DNA from: Dyadobacter bucti
GTDB lineage: Bacteria > Bacteroidota > Bacteroidia > Cytophagales > Spirosomataceae
Direction: 5' to 3'
DNA: 64,000 nt
Assembly: GCF_005869225.1 (NCBI RefSeq)
Contig: NZ_SWFP01000004.1
Location: forward strand, 124,001 to 188,000
Below are positions 1-8,262 of the stretch, in pieces. The notes beneath the pieces were generated by a model that made no database searches, was not told the origin of the DNA, and saw only the letters and a list, made by a program, of their open reading frames with translations. How positions within the stretch are numbered: position 1 is the first letter of the stretch; each line of letters begins with the position of its first letter. Made by a program: the position numbers and the translations under genes.

Positions 1-982
1 GTTTCAGGCGCACATAACATTGCATATCCTTATTGACGCTATACCACCAGTCTTTTTCGACCATCCAGGGACTGTGATTTTCCAGATTGTCAAACGGGAT
101 GAAGATCTGGGATTGAAAATCGGTGTTGGACGGAAGATTGGCCAGTACTCCGGTCACCCGAACCATCAGAGAGTCATCGATCCGCAATAATTGGCCGACT
201 GCGTCTTCCGTTCCGAAATACTTTCTTGCAGTTTGTTCAGTGATCAGAGCTGTATTTCTATCCTTTAACATGTGGTGTGCGCCTCCTTCAATAAGAGGGA
301 AATTGAAAATTTCCAGGAATGCCGGGTCTGCAAATGCAATGTCTTCTTCAAACTTTTTTTGGTCAGAAAGCGAAACGATCCTTTTGGACAGGAATGCAAT
401 GCGACCCACTTTTTCAGCCACACCAAATTCGGTCTGGAAAGCACGCCCCAATGGATTAGGGACGCCCGTGTTATAGTTAATTTTATCTCCATGTGTTTCA
501 GTGTACACGCGGTAAATGCGTTCTTTAGCTACATGGAAATCGTCAAAGCTGAGATGGTATTTTATCAGGGAAAAAATCAGTATGGCGGAGCAGATTCCCA
601 AGGTCAGGCTAATTGTATTGATGATCGTGTAGGATTTGTGACGACTTAGCTTCCTGTAAGCTACCTTGAAATGATTATTGAGCATGGCTATTGGATTGGA
701 TTTTGAATAAATAACTTCCTTTTTGTACGTTCGTTTTGCATCCTTGCGCCATAGCCGGGGATGGATCAGTAGCAGCATTTCAAGTACATATAAAATACAG
801 GATAAAACATAGCCGTATCGCCTGCTGCGTTTTTGGAATAGTTCGGACATATCCCCCAAAATTTCCTCTCTTAGATGCCCGGCCGTTATCTGGGTTACCA
901 CCCACTCAGCCCAGCGCGGTGGCTGGGATTGATGATCACCCTGTTCGGGCTGACTTTTATTATTTTTATTTTTACCGGCCAT
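1..982 (-). CDS. ABC transporter permease with N-terminal permease-prefix domain (3' end outside window)
   Basis: The minus strand is open without a stop from the ATG at 982-980 to base 1, giving 327 codons of a longer protein. Residues about 22-80 (PRWAEWVVTQ, then GDMSELFQKR and LIHPRLW) match the cytoplasmic 'permease prefix domain 2' of Cytophagales transporters. Residues about 101-140 (MLNNHFKVAYRKL, then a hydrophobic helix TIINTISLTLGICSAILIFS) match the first helix of MacB/FtsX-type permeases, and the rest resembles the MacB periplasmic core. Such proteins work with a separate ATPase to export drugs or peptides across the inner membrane. The start lies one base after the PadR stop, so the two genes form one operon. 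The internal ATG at residue 100 would remove the prefix domain and is the less likely start. Confidence 0.82.
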   Translation of the reverse strand, partial: MAGKNKNNKSQPEQGDHQSQPPRWAEWVVTQITAGHLREEILGDMSELFQKRSRRYGYVLSCILYVLEMLLLIHPRLWRKDAKRTYKKEVIYSKSNPIAMLNNHFKVAYRKLSRHKSYTIINTISLTLGICSAILIFSLIKYHLSFDDFHVAKERIYRVYTETHGDKINYNTGVPNPLGRAFQTEFGVAEKVGRIAFLSKRIVSLSDQKKFEEDIAFADPAFLEIFNFPLIEGGAHHMLKDRNTALITEQTARKYFGTEDAVGQLLRIDDSLMVRVTGVLANLPSNTDFQSQIFIPFDNLENHSPWMVEKDWWYSVNKDMQCYVRLK

Positions 983-983
983 A

Positions 984-1313
984 TCAGTTTCCAAAAGCGG
1001 TTTCAGAAATGCCGTCCCAAAGCTCATTGCGAATACGCCTTGATTCACGCAGAGCCTGCTCACCTGCAGCAGTCACGATGAACAATCGTTTACGGCGACC
1101 GCCGCGTTCGGCAGAGGCCTCTCCGAAATGAGAGTGAACGAGTTTCTTTTCTTCCAGCCGCTGCATGGTGCGGTGTACAACACCTAAACTCATCGGCCTC
1201 CCAAGCCTGTCGTCGAGAGACTCCAGCACTGCTACGCTATAAGCATCGTTATACAGCAGCGCAATGGTCAGTAGAACGATCTCCTCAAATTCACCCAGAT
1301 GTGTACCCTTCAT
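984..1313 (-). CDS. PadR family transcriptional regulator
   Basis: A 109-residue protein starting MKGTHLGEFEEIVLL; an in-frame ATG two codons upstream (1319) is possible. It has the compact PadR winged helix: LLTIALLYNDAYSVAVLESL as the first helices, a recognition segment LGVVHRTMQRLEEKKLV, and a basic wing GGRRKRLFIVTAAGEQAL. PadR proteins are usually repressors that respond to small hydrophobic or phenolic ligands. Its stop is one base before the start of the permease gene, which is a common pairing in Spirosomataceae, so it most likely autoregulates this transporter operon. The fold is clear; the ligand is unknown. Confidence 0.85.
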   Translation of the reverse strand: MKGTHLGEFEEIVLLTIALLYNDAYSVAVLESLDDRLGRPMSLGVVHRTMQRLEEKKLVHSHFGEASAERGGRRKRLFIVTAAGEQALRESRRIRNELWDGISETAFGN

Positions 1314-1433
1314 CAGCAAGTTGGTCTGTTTTTCTATATCTTACCGTTTTGCATAGCAAATGACGCGCCAATACCATTAAAGCACTTTGAAATGGTTTGC
1401 TTGCACTTTTAAGAGCTTGAAGGTTTATTTAGT

Positions 1434-1469
1434 GTTCATATTTGAACAATTAACCGTTCAAATATGAAC
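1434..1469. promoter_or_regulatory. Two tandem 14-bp dyads, candidate operator pair
   Basis: GTTCATATTTGAAC at 1434-1447 and GTTCAAATATGAAC at 1456-1469 are exact reverse complements of each other, separated by 8 bases. Each arm is itself a near-palindrome of the form GTTCAnATnTGAAC. The arms start 22 bp apart, close to two turns of the helix, as expected for two regulator dimers bound side by side. The site lies about 120 bp upstream of the padR start, so it may be the PadR operator. A cruciform or an unrelated regulator site cannot be excluded. Confidence 0.5.
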
Positions 1470-1587
1470 GACATATTTCAGTATCAGGATATCCAAGCAG
1501 ATGTTAGGCCGCTCAAAATTGCAAATCAGTTACGCGGAAAATTCGCTTAACAAGCGATGCTGACATTCATAAATATTCCTGGCCTTT

Positions 1588-1887
1588 GTGCCAAAAAGGT
1601 TCAAAAGTGGTAGAGGTGATATAGGGCCGTTTGGGAGTCTGAATATCGAAAAGATACACACGGTGCTCAACGACAATACGGGTAAAACAGGAAAATCGAT
1701 TGTTGAAGCTATAATTAGCGGAGAAAGAACTGCTATTGAATTTCCTTTCGTTAATACGAACGCGTCAAAGCAAGTTCAGACACGATATGTAAATCCTTAC
1801 AAGGAAACTGGCGCGCTGAGCATCGTTTCCCGCTTAAACAGTCCTATACTATGTACAAATTTATCCAAGAGCAGATCGCCCAAATGA
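1588..1887 (+). CDS. Unidentified small ORF or gene fragment
   Basis: A 99-codon frame with a GTG start and no signal peptide or membrane helix. The middle (GERTAIEFPFVNTNASKQVQ, then TRYVNPYKETGAL) faintly recalls the beta-hairpin of PAS domains, but the similarity is too weak for a call. The end runs 27 bases antisense into the glycosyltransferase gene at 1861. No clear ribosome site precedes it. It may be a decayed fragment or not expressed. Apart from this and the dyads at 1434-1469, nothing was recognised between 1320 and 1860. Confidence 0.2.
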   Translation: MPKRFKSGRGDIGPFGSLNIEKIHTVLNDNTGKTGKSIVEAIISGERTAIEFPFVNTNASKQVQTRYVNPYKETGALSIVSRLNSPILCTNLSKSRSPK

Positions 1888-2499
1888 TTCTCTGGACAGA
1901 CTAATTTTTTGTTGCTCATTCCATGCATTAAGATCATTTTCATCATCAATGTCTGAAAGCTCTTTGAGCAGTGTATAAGTAAGCTTATTCCTGACACATT
2001 TTTGAAGCGTCAATTCCAGCACTTCTGAAGTGCTCCATGGTATATCTTCGAATAGACATTGCTGGAATTTTTGCATTCCAAGGAGATAATATCCACCATC
2101 CGTTGCTGGCCCTATCACCACCTGATGCGTATCAAGTGCACGAAAAGCCTCATCAATAATGGAAGAATCGAGGCCAGGGCAATCAGTCCCGATAATCAGT
2201 GCTTTCTCGGCTGACGACCCGAACACTTCTTCAAACGCATTCAACATTCTTTCTCCCAAATCGTCCCCTTTTTGTAGTCGAAGGGAGGACCGGCTTTCGA
2301 TGATCGGCAAATCGTTGTGCAGACTATCTGAGAAGTAAAGGAATATATCATGTTCAGGCATGTTTACCTGCTTTAAAGTATGTGTCACCAGGCGGCGATA
2401 GACTTCCAGGGCTTGCTGGTCGCCGATGGTAGCCGCCAATCGGGTTTTAACCTTGCCCAGGGTCAGATTCTTTAAAAAAACGATTACCGTGTTGGTCAT
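1861..2499 (-). CDS. TIGR04282-type (DUF2064) arsenosugar biosynthesis glycosyltransferase
   Basis: A 212-residue GT-A-fold nucleotidyl/glycosyltransferase-like protein. The N-terminus MTNTVIVFLKNLTLGKVKTR is the usual start of the family (one upstream in-frame ATG would add residues that do not fit). The core motifs IIGTDCPGL and GPATDGGYYLLG are the metal and nucleotide-sugar regions of DUF2064/TIGR04282 proteins. The family is named for its neighbourhood with arsenosugar genes, and it is thought to help modify the sugar part of the product in the cytoplasm. Its start is 8 bases after the arsS stop, so it is the last gene of the operon. Confidence 0.85.
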   Translation of the reverse strand: MTNTVIVFLKNLTLGKVKTRLAATIGDQQALEVYRRLVTHTLKQVNMPEHDIFLYFSDSLHNDLPIIESRSSLRLQKGDDLGERMLNAFEEVFGSSAEKALIIGTDCPGLDSSIIDEAFRALDTHQVVIGPATDGGYYLLGMQKFQQCLFEDIPWSTSEVLELTLQKCVRNKLTYTLLKELSDIDDENDLNAWNEQQKISLSRESFGRSALG

Positions 2500-2507
2500 A
2501 AAAAAGA

Positions 2508-3554
2508 TTAGATCGTATTGCCGCCACAACTTGAACCTGCGCCGGCAGTACAGCCATAGCAATGTTGACCAGTTAAAATTTCCCGGTTGTCTATCAAGCC
2601 CTGGTCATAGCGGCTGATGTGGTTATAGGCGGGATCAAATTCCATATCCAGCATTTGATTAAAATCACAATCGTACAAACGACCGTCCCAGCCAACCGAA
2701 ACCATGGATCTGCACATGACGCCGGTCGCCGCTGCGGGATTGAAGGCGTTTACCAGTTTTTCCATGTATCCGTCATAATTACCCGAGCTGATTAAATAAT
2801 CAAGATAACGGCTGACAGGAATATTGGTGATTGCAAACAACTCATTGAATACAATACCAAATTCGTCGTGGAGTGCCTTTTTGAACTGGCGCTGCAAGCC
2901 CTGCTGTGGGCCAGGCATGAATGCTCCGTTTGGATTGTAAACCAAGTTAAGGACAAGCCCGGTGCCTTCTACACCATAACCCACCGCATTAAGCATTTTG
3001 AGCGCCTTTACGGAATCTTCAAAAACGCCTTTGCCCCGCTGCCGGTCTGTTTTATCCGCATTATAAAATGGCAGCGAGCTGACCACTTCAATCTGATGCT
3101 GCTTAAAGAAGTCAGGCAAGTCATTATATTTTGGGTTTGCTACGATAATGGTCAGATTGCAGCGGACAATCACATGCTTGCCAAGTGCAGTCAGTTGTTC
3201 CACAAACCAGCGGAAATCCGGATTCATTTCAGGAGCTCCGCCTGTGAGGTCGACGATGGAAATGTCGGAATCCGTCAGCGTATCCAGACATTGCTGCATG
3301 GTCTGTCTGGTCATAATTTCCTTCCGGTCGGGGCCTGCATCCACATGGCAATGTTTGCAAACCTGGTTGCACATTTTACCCACATTGATCTGCATGGTGG
3401 TGGTGCGTACTGGTTTCAAAGGAAAAAGATCCGCGCTTTCCAGCTTTTGTTCAAATAGGGGCAGATGCAGATGATCGAAAACCTGGTCGTGCAATGACTT
3501 GATCTGCGATGCTGCATCTGCCAGCGCATGCCCGCTTGCTTTGAGTGATTTCAT
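2508..3554 (-). CDS. arsS: Arsenosugar biosynthesis radical SAM protein ArsS
   Basis: A 348-residue radical SAM enzyme. The cluster motif is CNQVCKHC (Cx3Cx2C, residues about 62-69), which binds the [4Fe-4S] centre that cleaves S-adenosylmethionine. It is followed by the glycine-rich LTGGAPEMNP segment. The C-terminus carries CYGCTAGAGSSCGG, typical of ArsS, where auxiliary cysteines (selenocysteine in some members) are found; here the frame uses ordinary cysteine codons. ArsS transfers a 5'-deoxyadenosyl group to dimethylarsinous acid, giving the precursor of oxo-arsenosugars. The neighbours at 1861 and 3589 fit that pathway. No arsM methyltransferase lies in the window. Confidence 0.92.
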   Translation of the reverse strand: MKSLKASGHALADAASQIKSLHDQVFDHLHLPLFEQKLESADLFPLKPVRTTTMQINVGKMCNQVCKHCHVDAGPDRKEIMTRQTMQQCLDTLTDSDISIVDLTGGAPEMNPDFRWFVEQLTALGKHVIVRCNLTIIVANPKYNDLPDFFKQHQIEVVSSLPFYNADKTDRQRGKGVFEDSVKALKMLNAVGYGVEGTGLVLNLVYNPNGAFMPGPQQGLQRQFKKALHDEFGIVFNELFAITNIPVSRYLDYLISSGNYDGYMEKLVNAFNPAAATGVMCRSMVSVGWDGRLYDCDFNQMLDMEFDPAYNHISRYDQGLIDNREILTGQHCYGCTAGAGSSCGGNTI

Positions 3555-3588
3555 AAGGTTATCGGATTTCTAACTGCCTATCGCGCGA

Positions 3589-3921
3589 TTACATCGAAAG
3601 ATCTTTCGCTTTGTTCATCATCTGGACACCATGTACCAAGGTCGCTCCGCCTCTGATAGCCGCCGCGACGTGCACAGCTTCCATCATTTCTGCCTCCGAG
3701 CATCCTTTTTCCAGGGTATCTGTGGTGTAGGCATCGATGCAATAGGGACACTGGACGGTGTGGGAAACGGCCAAAGCAATCAGCGCTTTTTCGCGGGCGG
3801 TCAGCGCACCTTCTGCAAATACGTCGCCATAGTAAGAGAAAAATTTATCAGCCAGTTCCTTTTGAAATTCACCAATTGAACCAAATTTTTTCAGGTCTTC
3901 CGGATTATAGTAGGTGTTCAT
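3589..3921 (-). CDS. Arsenosugar-associated peroxidase-like protein (carboxymuconolactone decarboxylase/AhpD fold)
   Basis: A 110-residue all-helical protein of the carboxymuconolactone decarboxylase superfamily. The redox motif HTVQCPYCIDAYT (CxxC with an upstream histidine, residues about 53-65) is that of AhpD-type peroxidases. The ends YYNPEDLKKFGSIGEFQKEL and HVAAAIRGGATLVHG match the subfamily annotated as arsenosugar biosynthesis-associated peroxidase-like. It lies 34 bases upstream of arsS on the same strand, inside the operon. It probably handles an oxidised arsenic or thiol species in the cytoplasm, but its reaction is not known. Confidence 0.85.
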   Translation of the reverse strand: MNTYYNPEDLKKFGSIGEFQKELADKFFSYYGDVFAEGALTAREKALIALAVSHTVQCPYCIDAYTTDTLEKGCSEAEMMEAVHVAAAIRGGATLVHGVQMMNKAKDLSM

Positions 3922-3988
3922 ATTTGTAGGATTAAGGTTATGGTCATATACGGTAATCAGGATAATAAAGATTGCGCGGGGCCTCGTT

Positions 3989-4681
3989 TTACCGGTAATC
4001 CAGCATTGATTTATATTTCAACGCAATGTGCCTGGGGTCTTTTTTCAAATAAAACATGGCAAACGCAGTTAGGTTGGCAACCTGCACGCGCAACCAGCTG
4101 TTGTTTTCATACTTACGGGCAGAAACCGTTACGTTTTTGGGTATGATACTGAACCGCGCTATTTTACGGATCCTGATAATGATGTCATAGTCTTCCATAA
4201 TGCTATAGTATTCGTCGAACCCATCGAGCTGGTCAAACAGTTTTCGGGTAACAAAAAGGGTCTGGTCGCCCCCGCGGCACATGAGTCTGTCAAAACGCGT
4301 AAAGTAGCTGTTGATCTTGAGGATCGCCCGGTCCGTGTCAAATTGAAAGCGGTAACAGCCGGCACCGAACCCTTCGGATACTGCATTTTCAATGTCTTTA
4401 AAATAGTCAGGATGAATACTCACATCCGCGTGGACGAAATACAGCACGTCGCCACTGGCAAAGCGGGATGCATAATTCATTTGTGCTGCCCTGCCTGGGT
4501 TGGGAGATTTGAGCACGACGGCCCCGGCTTTCGCAGCCACTTCCATCGTAGCATCTTTGCTTCCTGCGTCCGATACTATAATTTCGATCTGTCGCCCACG
4601 GGCATGTTCGGACAAGTCGTTGATCAGACCTGCAATGTTGGTTGCTTCATTATAAGTGGGAATGATGATGCTGAGCTTCAT
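3989..4681 (-). CDS. TIGR04283-type arsenosugar biosynthesis glycosyltransferase (GT2)
   Basis: A 230-residue family 2 glycosyltransferase. It begins MKLSIIIPTYNEATNI (an ATG two codons upstream, 4687, is also possible), followed by IIVSDAGSKDAT for nucleotide binding and the metal-binding FVHADV, a variant of DxD. Near residues 145-165, MCRGGDQTLFVTRKLFDQLD and MEDYDIIIRI correspond to the acceptor and ED motifs. There is no membrane helix, so it acts in the cytoplasm or at the membrane surface. It is the first gene of the four-gene operon, and the subfamily is defined by this neighbourhood. Confidence 0.87.
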   Translation of the reverse strand: MKLSIIIPTYNEATNIAGLINDLSEHARGRQIEIIVSDAGSKDATMEVAAKAGAVVLKSPNPGRAAQMNYASRFASGDVLYFVHADVSIHPDYFKDIENAVSEGFGAGCYRFQFDTDRAILKINSYFTRFDRLMCRGGDQTLFVTRKLFDQLDGFDEYYSIMEDYDIIIRIRKIARFSIIPKNVTVSARKYENNSWLRVQVANLTAFAMFYLKKDPRHIALKYKSMLDYR

Positions 4682-4840
4682 AGGCATGTGCGTACGGTGG
4701 CATTGATACGATCTAAATATTTTCACTGAACGTATGTACGGAGGCAAGTAGTAAAAAGTTTTTGTAAAAGAACCAAGACCTGGAAGTTAAAATGCGTAAG
4801 GTTGCATCCTGCGTATTTTTGATATCGATTGACGAACAAA

Positions 4841-5614
4841 ATGAAATGGATTTTGATGATAGCTGGCCTTTTTTTAGCGCTTTGGGGAATCGGGTTATTG
4901 CCTGTGACGGATCAAACTCATACAGAGCCTGACCGCAAACTGATTGAATTATCCGGAAAACTGCTCCTGCAGGTAAAAAAGGATGAGCCTGTGGATAGCC
5001 TTCGTCAGGTTTTGGCCAATCTTAAAACCGAAGATTTAATTTCAGGCCTGCCCAATGATGACGCGCGTAAAACCTTCTGGATCAATATATACAATGCATA
5101 TTTCCAGATCCTTGCCACAAAAGAGCAGAAAACCAGGCCGGCAATTTTTACAGATAAGCTAATCAACATTGGTGGCATAAAACTGAGTCTTGACCAAATC
5201 GAGCATGGAATTTTGAGACGCTACCGATCCAAATTGAGCCTGGGATATCTGCCACAGTTCTTCCCGGGGAAGATCATTAAGCAGCTGGCCGTATCTGAAA
5301 TAGATTATCGTATCCATTTTGCCCTCAACTGCGGCGCTACCAGCTGTCCGCCGATCGCTTTTTATGATTACGGAAAAATCGACCAGCAACTGGGCATCGC
5401 CGCATCATCGTTTTTGAAAACGGATACCGAGGTCGATACGGTTAAAAAAGAGGTTAGGGTCAGCAAAATCATGCAATGGTTCAAAGCCGATTTCGGGGGA
5501 AATAAGCGTATAAAAGAAATTTTACAAAAATATCTGGAGCAGGATTTTTCTGAATACTCCTTAAAGTTCAAAGAATACGATTGGACGCAGAAAATGAAAA
5601 ATTTTGATTCATAG
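4841..5614 (+). CDS. DUF547 domain protein, membrane-anchored or exported
   Basis: A 257-residue protein. The ATG at 4841 is preferred over a TTG 12 bases upstream because the signal anchor MKWILMIAGLFLALWGIGLL starts there. The DUF547 core includes FWINIYNAYF (residues about 80-90) and the cysteine motif ALNCGATSCPPI (about 168-180), the two conserved signatures of the family. The fold resembles transglutaminase-like cysteine enzymes, but the activity is unknown. It diverges from the arsenosugar operon 159 bp away. I recall DUF547 genes near arsS clusters in other genomes, so a shared role is possible but not shown. Confidence 0.8.
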   Translation: MKWILMIAGLFLALWGIGLLPVTDQTHTEPDRKLIELSGKLLLQVKKDEPVDSLRQVLANLKTEDLISGLPNDDARKTFWINIYNAYFQILATKEQKTRPAIFTDKLINIGGIKLSLDQIEHGILRRYRSKLSLGYLPQFFPGKIIKQLAVSEIDYRIHFALNCGATSCPPIAFYDYGKIDQQLGIAASSFLKTDTEVDTVKKEVRVSKIMQWFKADFGGNKRIKEILQKYLEQDFSEYSLKFKEYDWTQKMKNFDS

Positions 5615-5709
5615 TAATCATTTAAATTCACTCAAAATGTTCACTCTGGATGCAAATTTCGGGCAGCAGGGGATACATCCTGCTACGCCACAATACGATT
5701 CGATCGGCG

Positions 5710-8199
5710 TTAGTTCCTCACGATTTTAAAGCTAGCCGGACTTTTACAGTTGTGGCTGAAAGACAGATCGCCATTCGCATCGGATGTTACCCACTTTTTG
5801 CGATCGTTGATCAGAAGGGAATATGGTGTTTGAGGTGATAATCCTTTTACTGTAAAATGGTAAGTGTCTTTGGACGCTATTGACCAGGCCAGTTCTTCTT
5901 TTGACGTTTTTTCAAGATTGCATTTTAACTGACCACCTTTAGTCGCCGCTACCTGTAATATCAGATCTTCCCGGTTGTGCGGATAGATGACAGTCAGCTT
6001 ACAGGCACTACCTGCTCCGAAGCTTTGTTTACTATTGATAAGAAAACGATCGGTGCCAAGCCAATAATCATCCACATTCAATTTTACCTGGTAAAGGGTG
6101 TCGCGGAGGCGGTAGCTGAATGCCGTGCCGTTCAGTTGCGGGCTGAGATTGGGTTCAAGCCCCATTCGGTTCCACTTGGGACGTATGCCGTAAATATCGC
6201 GGTAGAGTGCGGTAATACTTGTGCAAATTCCCGCCAGAATATCGTCGCCCAGGCCCATTTGGGTTGTGCGGCTGTAACGCTGCGACGACAGACCGTCTTT
6301 TCTGTATTGGGCAAGCAATTTGTTGATATATTTCAGGGCAATGCTTTTATCATATTGGGTGTAAGCACGGACCCCCAAGTACCCCCAGGTAGGAAATATA
6401 TCGCCGTTCTCGTATTTAGGGAATGGCCAGTTGCCGGGCGATACCTCTGCCTGGGTAAATGAATCAAAACACAAAGGCCAGTGAAACAGATCTTCCTGCT
6501 TTGTACGCTGTTCGATCTGGTCGAGCAGTAAGGTGATGCGTTCCTGATCGTCACAAATACCAAATGCGATAGCCGCGAAATTAACCGGTGTAACAAGGTT
6601 GTCACCATGAACCGAGCCGTCGTTGTCGCGCCAGTAAACGTATTGCTTCTTTTCCGCCGACCAGAAGCCGCCTTCTTCAACCGGTTTATTAAATGCGGCT
6701 TTGAGTTTTGTCGCGATGGAACGGTACTGTGCTGCTTTGTTCTGATCTCCCAATATTTTTTCACAATTCGCCCATAAATTCAGGGCCTCATACATTTGTG
6801 CATTGACAAAAGCATTTTCATAACTCGCCCACACAATATCCAGCCAGTCACTGGCTTTCTTCTCGGCGATATTGTTATTCATCATTTCAAAAATACCATT
6901 CTGGTCGGCGTCGCGGCGAATAAGCCAGTCCAGCGCCTTTTCGCAGGAGACTTTGTGGGAACGCAGCCAATCGAGGTCGCCGCTAAGGTCAAATTGCTCA
7001 CTCGTGTTGATCACATAGCCGGTCTGCGAATCGATGGTATAGCCCCACATGGCTTCGTAATAACCCGTTTCTGCATTGTAAGTGCCGGGTATTTCATCTC
7101 CGGGGGCGTTGTGCCAGCGCGACAGCACGCGGCCGTCCGGCTCCATAGCCAGGTCGCGTTCCTGGTTGAGTGTGGCGGCCATATTGGCGGTGTAATTGCT
7201 GTCGTAAAGCGCCATTCCTATTTGTGAAAAGAAGGGTTCATGCAGACATTTCCAATTCGTAAGCCAACCATTCGCGCCGACAATATTATTGTCAACAACA
7301 CCATAGCGCCCCGTCGTATTCATCAACTCCCGGACAGCTTCTGCGTCAATCCCGGGTAAGGTCCCCCTTGAATGTTCCCTGAAATAATCAACATATTCCA
7401 ATGAAAAAGTAGCTTTTACCGTACCTGCCGCCACCTGAAATGGAGCAAAAACATCCGCCTTGCCGGCCACAAACCGGCTGAGGTGATGCTGTTGTTTCAG
7501 CGGCGCCTGGCTAAGCTGCTGCGTGCAGGTGAAAACATTGTTTTCGTTTGAGAATTTGGTCGACAAATTCTGATTTCCTTTTGCCGGTGCAGCGATCCGT
7601 AATCCGCTACCCGTTTGGTCGTTCCAAAAGGTTACACCACCCGTGTGGACACCGTATGTATCGTTATTTTGTCTTAAATACTTACACCAGACCATACCGC
7701 CGTTATCCAGAATACCACCTTTCCAGACATTCAATCCTGCGAAATTCCATTTCGGAAAAGCTACTTCCTGAACCCGGGCGGCATTGCTGTAATTGCGGGT
7801 AATCGTCCAATTAATGATATTACCTACAATCCTGAAATCCCAGGTTTCATCAACCGTCAGAGTTTTGTTGCCATAGGTTATATGGGACAATGAAATCCCA
7901 TCGGATTTACGCGCGAGCTTGACATCGTGAGCCGATGCTGAACTGAAAGTGCTGTCTCCCAGTTTCACCCCCGTAAATACGCCGCCCGGCGATAAGGTTT
8001 GCACGCCATGCACTGTCATTTCCCTGACCAAACATCCGGCTCCATATTCTATTACGAGTGATAGTTTCTGACCTGGAACGCTCAGGGTTACCGTTTTTTC
8101 TTTTTGCTGAAAAACAATATCCTGCCTGTGCATTTGGGCAAATGAGGTGCTGTTCGCAAAAAGAAGCAGGAGTGAAAGCAATGCTGGTTTCAAATACAT
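5710..8199 (-). CDS. Exported (alpha/alpha)6-barrel glycoside hydrolase
   Basis: An 829-residue protein with a Sec signal peptide (MYLKPALLSLLLLFANSTSFAQ). Residues about 25-290 form a beta-sandwich region. Residues about 300-700 are rich in paired helices and aromatic motifs (NAETGYYEAMWGYTIDSQTG, ASDWLDIVWASYENAFVNAQ, PTWGYLGVRAY), typical of six-hairpin glycosidases such as GH63, GH78 or GH94 relatives. The acidic residues in ASDWLD and GDEIPG are candidate catalytic groups. The C-terminal 110 residues look like a beta-sandwich. The exact family was not recognised. It is the last gene of the SusC-led operon, so it should act on the glycan bound by that SusCD pair in the periplasm or at the surface. 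Confidence 0.72.
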   Translation of the reverse strand: MYLKPALLSLLLLFANSTSFAQMHRQDIVFQQKEKTVTLSVPGQKLSLVIEYGAGCLVREMTVHGVQTLSPGGVFTGVKLGDSTFSSASAHDVKLARKSDGISLSHITYGNKTLTVDETWDFRIVGNIINWTITRNYSNAARVQEVAFPKWNFAGLNVWKGGILDNGGMVWCKYLRQNNDTYGVHTGGVTFWNDQTGSGLRIAAPAKGNQNLSTKFSNENNVFTCTQQLSQAPLKQQHHLSRFVAGKADVFAPFQVAAGTVKATFSLEYVDYFREHSRGTLPGIDAEAVRELMNTTGRYGVVDNNIVGANGWLTNWKCLHEPFFSQIGMALYDSNYTANMAATLNQERDLAMEPDGRVLSRWHNAPGDEIPGTYNAETGYYEAMWGYTIDSQTGYVINTSEQFDLSGDLDWLRSHKVSCEKALDWLIRRDADQNGIFEMMNNNIAEKKASDWLDIVWASYENAFVNAQMYEALNLWANCEKILGDQNKAAQYRSIATKLKAAFNKPVEEGGFWSAEKKQYVYWRDNDGSVHGDNLVTPVNFAAIAFGICDDQERITLLLDQIEQRTKQEDLFHWPLCFDSFTQAEVSPGNWPFPKYENGDIFPTWGYLGVRAYTQYDKSIALKYINKLLAQYRKDGLSSQRYSRTTQMGLGDDILAGICTSITALYRDIYGIRPKWNRMGLEPNLSPQLNGTAFSYRLRDTLYQVKLNVDDYWLGTDRFLINSKQSFGAGSACKLTVIYPHNREDLILQVAATKGGQLKCNLEKTSKEELAWSIASKDTYHFTVKGLSPQTPYSLLINDRKKWVTSDANGDLSFSHNCKSPASFKIVRN

Positions 8200-8262
8200 A
8201 TCCGGATTGGGATTTATTCAACTTAAATTTTATGCTATTATTCATGGTAAGTGCAGATGCCT

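Noticed and set aside
1-649. Plus-strand frames of 117 and 125 codons at the left edge
   Set aside because: They are antisense to the open permease frame on the minus strand, which continues off the edge and carries the prefix and FtsX motifs.
2508-3554. Selenocysteine in ArsS
   Set aside because: Some ArsS proteins are selenoproteins, but this frame has no internal TGA and uses ordinary Cys codons in the C-terminal motif.
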